Part shown: piece after piece, positions 7,394 through 11,097 of the stretch
Layout of the letters: each line of letters opens with the position of its first letter
How positions within the stretch are numbered: position 1 is the first letter of the stretch
NCBI GenBank assembly: GCA_943326025.2
Contig: CALPRR020000072.1
Location: 1-11,097 of the forward strand
DNA length: 11,097 bases
From: Candidatus Kuenenia stuttgartensis
GTDB taxonomy: Bacteria > Bacteroidota > Bacteroidia > Flavobacteriales_D > Crocinitomicaceae
Direction of reading: 5' to 3'
The notes under the pieces: model-generated
The model's database searches: none
What the model was told of the DNA's origin: nothing
Seen by the model: only the letters and a program-made list of their open reading frames with translations
Made by a program: the position numbers and the translations under genes

Positions 7394-7395
7394 CA
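7365..7395 (-). promoter_or_regulatory. promoter of mutY, divergent from the HU promoter
   Basis: On the minus strand TATATTTG (7372-7365) is an exact TAnnTTTG box. A TG dinucleotide at 7395-7394 lies 21 bases upstream and is the only candidate -33 element. The expected leader is about 35 bases. The element interleaves with the HU promoter on the other strand, so the two probably compete for RNA polymerase. Confidence 0.55.
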
Positions 7396-7435
7396 TCCTG
7401 AAAATTAAGGAATAAACAAAAAAATCATAAAAAAA

Positions 7436-7726
7436 ATGACAAAAGCGGACATCGTTGCTGACATAGCAGTAGAGACAGGATTAGAAAGAGCAGAAGCATT
7501 AAAAGCGGTTGAATCTTTTATGACATCAATCAAATCATCTTTATCTAAAGGTGAAAATGTTTACTTAAGAGGTTTTGGTAGTTTCATCGTGAAAGAAAGA
7601 GCTGAAAAAACAGGTAGAAATATTTCTAAGAATACAACAATCATTATTCCTGCTCACAATATTCCTTCATTTAAACCAGCAAAAACGTTTGTTGACGAAG
7701 TTAAAAACAGTGTAAAAGTAAAATAA
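7436..7726 (+). CDS. HU-family nucleoid DNA-binding protein
   Basis: A 96-residue histone-like protein of the HU/IHF fold that bends and compacts DNA as a dimer. The helical N-terminus is MTKADIVADIAVETGLERAE (1-20). The signature GFGSFIVKERAEKTGRN (46-62) leads into the beta-arm (about 52-80) with IPAHNIPSFKPAKTF (71-85). In E. coli HU the arm tip reads RNP and the Pro intercalates DNA; here RN is followed by Ile (RNIS, 61-64), so the intercalating Pro is replaced, as I recall for many Bacteroidota homologues. Codons are A/T-rich and favour a well-expressed gene. It has its own promoter (7360-7393), an A-rich leader, and a tandem TAA TAG stop. HU and IHF subunits cannot be separated confidently from sequence alone, so no gene symbol is given. 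Confidence 0.93.
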   Translation: MTKADIVADIAVETGLERAEALKAVESFMTSIKSSLSKGENVYLRGFGSFIVKERAEKTGRNISKNTTIIIPAHNIPSFKPAKTFVDEVKNSVKVK

Positions 7727-7739
7727 TAGCTGTTTTTTT
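7703..7739 (+). terminator. weak possible terminator of the HU gene
   Basis: AAAAACAG (7703-7710) can pair with CTGTTTTT (7730-7737) across a 19-base loop, and the right arm runs into the T-tract. The hairpin overlaps the last codons and the stop. With only two G/C pairs it is weak and may only partly end transcription. Confidence 0.3.
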
Positions 7740-7748
7740 ATTCAAATG

Positions 7749-7778
7749 TGAATAATCCGATTAAATTTTCTATTTTTG
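7749..7778 (+). promoter_or_regulatory. promoter of the small basic (mS38-like) gene
   Basis: TATTTTTG (7771-7778) is an exact TAnnTTTG box, with TG (7749-7750, in TGTG) 20 bases upstream. Transcription should begin near 7782-7785, so the message would start with the hairpin at 7782-7829 and have a leader of about 80 bases. Confidence 0.6.
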
Positions 7779-7781
7779 TGC

Positions 7782-7829
7782 TCCTGATTCTCAAAGACAA
7801 CAAATAGTTTGTTTTTTTGAAAATCGGGA
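7782..7829 (+). promoter_or_regulatory. extended imperfect hairpin in the 5' leader of the small basic gene
   Basis: Outer arms TCCTGATT-C-TCAAA (7782-7795) and TTTGA-A-AATCGGGA (7816-7829) give 13 pairs (one G-T wobble) interrupted by one C/A mismatch. Inside lies a second stem, AACAAA (7799-7804) with TTTGTT (7808-7813), joined by a small internal loop. It starts at or within a few bases of the predicted transcript start and is followed by an A-rich stretch, not T, so it is not a terminator. Possible roles are 5'-end protection or protein-mediated control of the downstream ribosomal-type gene; both are inference. Confidence 0.5.
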
Positions 7830-7863
7830 AAAAAATAGAGTTAATCATAAAAAATATATAATT

Positions 7864-7956
7864 ATGCCAAGCGGTAAAAAAAGAAAAGGTCACAAAATGG
7901 CGACTCATAAACGTAAAAAACGTCTAAGAAAAAATCGTCACAAAAAGAAAAAGTAA
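7864..7956 (+). CDS. 30-residue very basic protein, AURKAIP1/COX24 (mS38-like) family
   Basis: ATG at 7864-7866, TAA at 7954-7956. The protein begins MPSGKKRKGHKMATHKRKK and ends KKKK; about two thirds of its residues are Lys, Arg or His and none is acidic. The K-R-K-x-x-K-M-x-x-H-K-x-K-K-R-x-R-K core matches the AURKAIP1/COX24 C-terminal domain, whose mammalian member is mitoribosomal protein mS38. Short bacterial relatives are common in Bacteroidota and are probably small ribosomal proteins that thread into rRNA. Supporting a real gene: its own promoter, a leader with a long hairpin, an A/T-rich start region like that of its neighbours, and an intrinsic terminator 22 bases after the stop. 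It lies between HU and rng. It is short enough to be missed by standard gene calling. The ribosomal role is inferred from the family. Confidence 0.8.
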   Translation: MPSGKKRKGHKMATHKRKKRLRKNRHKKKK

Positions 7957-7978
7957 TCAATAGGTTATTTATAATGTT

Positions 7979-8020
7979 AAACTTAGTGGGCATTTGTTCA
8001 CTAAGTTTTTCTGTTTTTTT
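7979..8020 (+). terminator. intrinsic terminator after the mS38-like gene
   Basis: AAACTTAGTG (7979-7988) and CACTAAGTTT (7999-8008) form a perfect 10-bp stem with a 10-base loop, followed by TTTTTCTGTTTTTTT. It sits 22 bases after the small gene's stop and 22 bases before the rng start, so rng needs readthrough or its own promoter. Confidence 0.85.
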
Positions 8021-8041
8021 ACATTTTAAATCATTGTTTTC

Positions 8042-9589
8042 GTGAGTTTAGAACTAGTAGTCGATTCCCGACCAGGGGGTATTTGGCTTGCTTTGTTGCG
8101 TGATGGTAAACTGATTGAGTTGCATGAAGAACAGGGTAATACAGAGTTTGCTGTAGGTGATATTTATCTAGGTAGAGTTCGTAAAGTTGTCCCAAGTTTA
8201 AATGCAGCTTTTGTGGATGTAGGTTTTGAAAAAGATGCTTTTTTACATTATTTGGATTTAGGCCCTCAATTCAATTCACTTAACAAGTTTACAAAAGATA
8301 CGTTACATGGTAAGCAAAACGTAGCTGATTTACTTTACTTCAAGACGGAAAAGGATATTCCCAAAGATGGAAAAATAAATGAAATTGTTTCAAGTGCTTC
8401 ACCTATTTTGGTGCAAGTAGCTAAAGAACCTATTTCAAGTAAAGGTCCACGTTTGTGTGCGGAAATCACATTGGCTGGAAGATATTTGGTTTTAGTGCCG
8501 TTTTCAGATAAAATTTCAATATCTCAAAAGATAAAGGATCCTGCAGAGAGATCTCGTTTGAAAAATTTAATGGATAGCATCAAGCCTAAAAACTTTGGAG
8601 TAATTATACGTACCGTTGCAGAAAATAAGAAAATTGAGCTATTAGAACAGGATTTAAAAAATCTGTTAGAGAAGTGGAAATTTATGTTTGCTAATCTTAA
8701 AACGGCTACGCCGCCAAAAAGAGTATTAGGTGAATTAGATAAGACTTCTTCAATTTTACGTGATTTGTTAAATGCAGATTTTTCAAATATTCATGTGAAT
8801 GATGTAATATTGATGACTGAGATGTCTGAATATGTTGCAGATATTGCGCCAGGTAGAGAGAAAATAGTAAAGTTACATGATAACAGAATTCCTATTTTTG
8901 AAAAATTTGGAGTTACAAAACAAATTAAGGCATTGTTTGGTAAAAAAGTACCGATGCCTAGTGGTGGTTACTTGATTATTGAACATACTGAGGCAATGCA
9001 TGTTATTGATGTTAACTCTGGAAACAGAAAAGGAGCTGACGGTCAGGAAAGTAATGCGTTAGCTACAAATTTAGAGGCTGCTGAAGAAATTGCTCGTGTA
9101 TTACAATTACGAGACATGGGTGGAATTATTTGTGTCGATTTTATCGATATGCATGACAGAGAAAATAATAAGTTTCTTTTTGAAAAATTAAAAGAGCATA
9201 TGCAATCTGATAGGGCTAAACACAATGTTCTTCCTCCATCAAAATTTGGTGTAATTGAAATTACTCGTCAAAGAGTTCGTCCTGAAACGGATATTAATAC
9301 ATCAGAATCTTGTCCAACATGTAAAGGTTCAGGAGAGGTTCAAGCGTCTATTCTGTATGCAGAAGAAATTGAGAATAACTTGAATTATTTGATGACTGAT
9401 CGAAAAGAGAAGAATGTTTCACTTTTAGTTCATCCTTATTTAGAAGCTTATTTCAAAAATGGAATTATTTCTAGACAAGTAAAATGGTTATTCAAATATA
9501 AAAAATGGATTTCTGTCAGAGGAGTTACCGAAAATCATTTGTTAGAATACAAGTTTGTAAACGACAAAAACGTTGAGATTACGTTATAA
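8042..9589 (+). CDS. rng: ribonuclease E/G family endoribonuclease (RNase G)
   Basis: RNase E/G enzymes cut single-stranded A/U-rich RNA in rRNA maturation and mRNA decay. An S1 domain spans about 37-130 (FAVGDIYLGRVRKVVPSLNAAFVDVG at its start), with an insertion around 75-118. The RNase H-like/5'-sensor region follows (about 135-290). The DNase I-like catalytic part has the metal-binding Asp323 in HVIDVNSGNRKG (320-331) and Asp366 in GGIICVDFIDM (360-370), equivalent to E. coli RNase E Asp303 and Asp346. The Zn-link cysteines are in SCPTCKGSG (423-431). At 515 residues it lacks the long scaffold tail of RNase E, fitting RNase G. The start is a GTG at 8042; no in-frame ATG exists between it and an upstream stop at 8027-8029. 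A weak TACATTTT box at 8020-8027 could be its promoter. Confidence 0.95.
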   Translation: MSLELVVDSRPGGIWLALLRDGKLIELHEEQGNTEFAVGDIYLGRVRKVVPSLNAAFVDVGFEKDAFLHYLDLGPQFNSLNKFTKDTLHGKQNVADLLYFKTEKDIPKDGKINEIVSSASPILVQVAKEPISSKGPRLCAEITLAGRYLVLVPFSDKISISQKIKDPAERSRLKNLMDSIKPKNFGVIIRTVAENKKIELLEQDLKNLLEKWKFMFANLKTATPPKRVLGELDKTSSILRDLLNADFSNIHVNDVILMTEMSEYVADIAPGREKIVKLHDNRIPIFEKFGVTKQIKALFGKKVPMPSGGYLIIEHTEAMHVIDVNSGNRKGADGQESNALATNLEAAEEIARVLQLRDMGGIICVDFIDMHDRENNKFLFEKLKEHMQSDRAKHNVLPPSKFGVIEITRQRVRPETDINTSESCPTCKGSGEVQASILYAEEIENNLNYLMTDRKEKNVSLLVHPYLEAYFKNGIISRQVKWLFKYKKWISVRGVTENHLLEYKFVNDKNVEITL

Positions 9590-9608
9590 AATCTCTAAAG
9601 ATATTTTG

Positions 9609-9639
9609 AAAGTCAGTCTGTTTAGACTGACTTTTTTTT
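9609..9639 (+). terminator. intrinsic terminator of rng
   Basis: AAAGTCAGTCT (9609-9619) and AGACTGACTTT (9624-9634) form a perfect 11-bp stem with a GTTT tetraloop, followed by a run of eight T (9632-9639). It begins 19 bases after the rng stop and ends 11 bases before the recX ATG. Confidence 0.92.
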
Positions 9640-9646
9640 ATTTTTG
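9619..9646 (+). promoter_or_regulatory. candidate recX promoter overlapping the rng terminator
   Basis: TATTTTTG (9639-9646) is an exact TAnnTTTG box, with TG (9619-9620, in the terminator loop region) 18 bases upstream. It ends only four bases before the recX ATG, so a start at the normal distance would give a leaderless or nearly leaderless message. The T-rich terminator tail makes such a match easy by chance, so this is moderate support at best. Confidence 0.4.
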
Positions 9647-9650
9647 AATT

Positions 9651-10130
9651 ATGGAAGAATCAAAAGGGATTTCATTTTTAGAAGCGAAGGCCAAATTGGA
9701 AGCGTTTTGTGCATACCAAGAACGATGTCAGTTGGAGATTGAACAGAAATTGTATACTTGGAAATTTTCGGATGAACAAATTTCTCAATTAATTGCAGAT
9801 TTAATTACTAATCGATTTTTAGACGAAGAACGATTTGCTTCAGCTTTTGTATCTGGTAAATTTAGAATTAAACGATGGGGTAGAATTAAAATAAAAGCGC
9901 ATCTTAAAGCTAAAAAAATTTCAAATTATTCAATAGATAAAGGTTTGAAAGAAATAGATTCAGATGATTATTTAAAAACTATTCAAGCACTTTTAATAAA
10001 AAAGAAAAAAGAATTAAAAGGTAAATCTTTTACGGAATGGCAATTAAAAAGTAAATTATTGAATTATGTTTCTTCTAAAGGTTTTGAGTCAGATATAATT
10101 TATAGTGCTTTGGATGAATTGAATTTGTAA
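9651..10130 (+). CDS. recX: regulatory protein RecX
   Basis: RecX binds RecA filaments and modulates (usually limits) recombinase activity in the cytosol. This 159-residue protein is all-helical, of three-helix repeats. The conserved N-terminal repeat has FLEAKAKLEAFCAYQERCQLE (9-29, matching the family's ...ALryLa.R..s..EL..KL element), the central signature is NRFLDEERFASAFVSGKFR (54-72) with KRWGRIKIKAHLKAKKI (74-90), and the last repeat runs to EL near the end. The length is typical (E. coli 166). The ATG at 9651 fits the family N-terminus, so a later start is unlikely. recA is not in the window. It lies directly after the rng terminator, with a candidate promoter inside that terminator's tail. 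Confidence 0.92.
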   Translation: MEESKGISFLEAKAKLEAFCAYQERCQLEIEQKLYTWKFSDEQISQLIADLITNRFLDEERFASAFVSGKFRIKRWGRIKIKAHLKAKKISNYSIDKGLKEIDSDDYLKTIQALLIKKKKELKGKSFTEWQLKSKLLNYVSSKGFESDIIYSALDELNL

Positions 10131-10284
10131 ATTCAAAATTACTTTACAAAACAAATGAATAAATAGATTTTTAAAAGATTTATATTTCATGTTTTAAGGA
10201 ATGTTAAAAAACCAAAAAATCAATCATGAAAATCGGTTGTGATAATTTTATAATCATTAATTTAGTGGTTTATAATTTGTAAGA
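10131..10284. other. non-coding gap between recX and the glycosyltransferase
   Basis: This 154-base A/T-rich stretch holds no reading frame I can support and no clear terminator or RNA structure. A near-promoter box TATAATTTG (10271-10279, one base too long for TAnnTTTG) just before the glycosyltransferase ATG is the only regulatory hint. Confidence 0.5.
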
Positions 10285-10998
10285 ATGTCAGATTCAATTG
10301 TAGTAATACCTACTTATAACGAGAAAGAAAACGTTGAGAATATGATTCGTAAGGTTATGTCTTTCGAAAAAGATTTTCATATACTTATAGTGGATGATTC
10401 GTCACCTGATGGAACAGCTGATATAGTAAGAAAACTGCAAATTGAGTTTGAAGGAAGAATTCATATTGAGGTTCGTCAAGGTAAATTAGGTTTAGGTACA
10501 GCTTATATTCATGGCTTTAAATGGGCTATAGAGAAAAAATACGATTACATTTTTGAAATGGATTGCGATTTTTCACACAATCCTGAAGATTTAATTAGAT
10601 TATATAATGCTTGTGCAATTGATGGAGCAGATTTTAGTATAGGTTCTAGGTATTGCAAAGGTGGTAAAGTAAAAGATTGGCCATTGAAACGCGTTTTGAT
10701 GTCTTATTTTGCAAGTGTATATGTCAGAACTATTTTATTTATTGGGATTCACGATACTACTGCAGGATTTAAATGTTACAAAAGAGAAGTTTTGGAGAAA
10801 ATAAATTTAGATGGGAATACATTTAAAGGATATGCTTTTCAAATCTGTATGAAATATGCTGCTTTAAAACATGGGTTTAAAGCGAAAGAAGTTCCGATTA
10901 CATTCATTGATCGTTTGTATGGAACATCTAAAATGAGTTCAAGTATTTTTAAAGAAGCATTTTTTGGAGTTTGGAAAATGCGCGGAATGAAATTATGA
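10285..10998 (+). CDS. polyprenol monophosphomannose synthase-like GT2 glycosyltransferase
   Basis: A 237-residue GT-A fold, family GT2 enzyme of the DPM1/dolichol-phosphate mannosyltransferase type. It should transfer a sugar, probably mannose from GDP-mannose, to polyprenyl phosphate at the inner face of the cytoplasmic membrane. Visible motifs: VVIPTYNEKENVENMI (6-21), nucleotide-binding LIVDDSSPDGTADIV (34-48), the metal-binding DxD in FEMDCDFSHNPEDL (90-103; Asp93 and Asp95), GSRYCKGG (120-127), TTAGFKCYKREVL (158-170) and the late FIDRLYGTSKMS (207-218). There is no C-terminal transmembrane domain, as in the short DPM1 class, so membrane attachment would be peripheral. The sugar and acceptor are inferred from family. 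ATG at 10285; the stop overlaps the next start (ATGA), so the two genes are probably translationally coupled. Confidence 0.9.
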   Translation: MSDSIVVIPTYNEKENVENMIRKVMSFEKDFHILIVDDSSPDGTADIVRKLQIEFEGRIHIEVRQGKLGLGTAYIHGFKWAIEKKYDYIFEMDCDFSHNPEDLIRLYNACAIDGADFSIGSRYCKGGKVKDWPLKRVLMSYFASVYVRTILFIGIHDTTAGFKCYKREVLEKINLDGNTFKGYAFQICMKYAALKHGFKAKEVPITFIDRLYGTSKMSSSIFKEAFFGVWKMRGMKL

Positions 10999-11097
10999 GT
11001 AAATCAATCATCTTAAAAGGAGGTACAATTGTTAACGAAGGAAAGCAATTTGTAGCAGATATCTTAATTAGAAATAATAGAATTCAAAAAATTTACC
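10995..11097 (+). CDS. dihydroorotase-like amidohydrolase, N-terminus only
   Basis: The gene starts at ATG 10995 inside the stop of the glycosyltransferase (ATGA) and runs off the window end after 34 codons. The visible part, MSKSIILKGGTIVNEGKQFV then ADILIRNNRIQKIY, is the beta-sandwich strand pattern of cyclic amidohydrolases (dihydroorotase, hydantoinase, allantoinase), with the usual L-K-x-G-x-I-V-N start. In Flavobacteriia a dihydroorotase commonly follows this glycosyltransferase, which favours dihydroorotase (pyrimidine synthesis: carbamoyl-aspartate to dihydroorotate). The metal-binding residues lie beyond the window, so the specific enzyme is not proven. Confidence 0.7.
   Translation, partial: MSKSIILKGGTIVNEGKQFVADILIRNNRIQKIY

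Noticed and set aside
7860..7960. Lys/Arg-rich small frame as an artefact of A-rich DNA
   Set aside because: Considered and rejected as an explanation: the regular K/R/H pattern matches the AURKAIP1/COX24 type, and the promoter, leader and terminator frame exactly this reading frame.
9043..9225. Minus-strand open frame opposite rng
   Set aside because: It overlaps the catalytic region of rng on the other strand; short and without motifs.
10119..10136. Perfect inverted repeat TTGAATTT-GT-AAATTCAA over the recX stop codon
   Set aside because: All A/T but two pairs, a two-base loop, and no following T-run, so it is not a credible terminator or binding site without further evidence.

Overview
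The window looks like a stretch of a low-G+C (roughly 30% by eye) Bacteroidota chromosome, most probably class Flavobacteriia. Evidence: adjacent gliding-motility genes gldE and gldD, lipoproteins with a short hydrophobic stretch ending in TSC, several exact matches to the Bacteroidota promoter box TAnnTTTG, and A/T-rich start regions without Shine-Dalgarno sequences. A Weeksellaceae/Flavobacteriaceae-type organism is an inference; no rRNA is present to settle it. I see no insertion sequence, prophage, CRISPR array, tRNA or rRNA. It reads as an ordinary housekeeping region, and most interest lies in the intergenic regulatory architecture and one very small gene.

Layout, minus-strand half (1-7326). 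Transcription runs leftwards from a divergent promoter region at about 7360-7395: mutY (base-excision repair), ssb (own promoter at 6235-6261), gldE (CNNM/CorC-type membrane protein), gldD (gliding lipoprotein) and folK (folate synthesis). gldE, gldD and folK are tightly packed, and gldD and folK overlap. Next comes a large outer-membrane-type lipoprotein with an OmpA-like domain plus TPR-like repeats, closed by a strong intrinsic terminator (1468-1499). It is followed by a DUF1801 protein and a secreted esterase. Positions 1-239 hold no complete gene, but a minus-strand reading frame broken by one stop may be a decayed gene tail.

Layout, plus-strand half (7436-11097). An HU-type nucleoid protein is followed by a 30-residue very basic protein of the AURKAIP1/COX24 (mS38-like) type at 7864-7956. 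This small gene has its own exact promoter and an extended leader hairpin. After an intrinsic terminator comes rng (RNase E/G family), then another strong terminator, recX, a polyprenol-phosphate mannosyltransferase-like GT2 enzyme, and the start of a dihydroorotase-like gene (ATGA overlap) cut by the window end.

How the genes relate: mutY, ssb and recX are DNA repair/recombination functions; HU shapes the chromosome; the mS38-like protein and RNase G concern ribosomes and RNA processing; gldE/gldD concern gliding and type IX secretion; folK and the dihydroorotase-like gene are in folate and pyrimidine synthesis. The neighbourhood is best read as conserved core synteny, not as a dedicated new system. 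The least well-explained parts are the small basic gene with its structured leader, the OmpA-like lipoprotein with an altered peptidoglycan-binding site, and the terminator/promoter overlap before recX.
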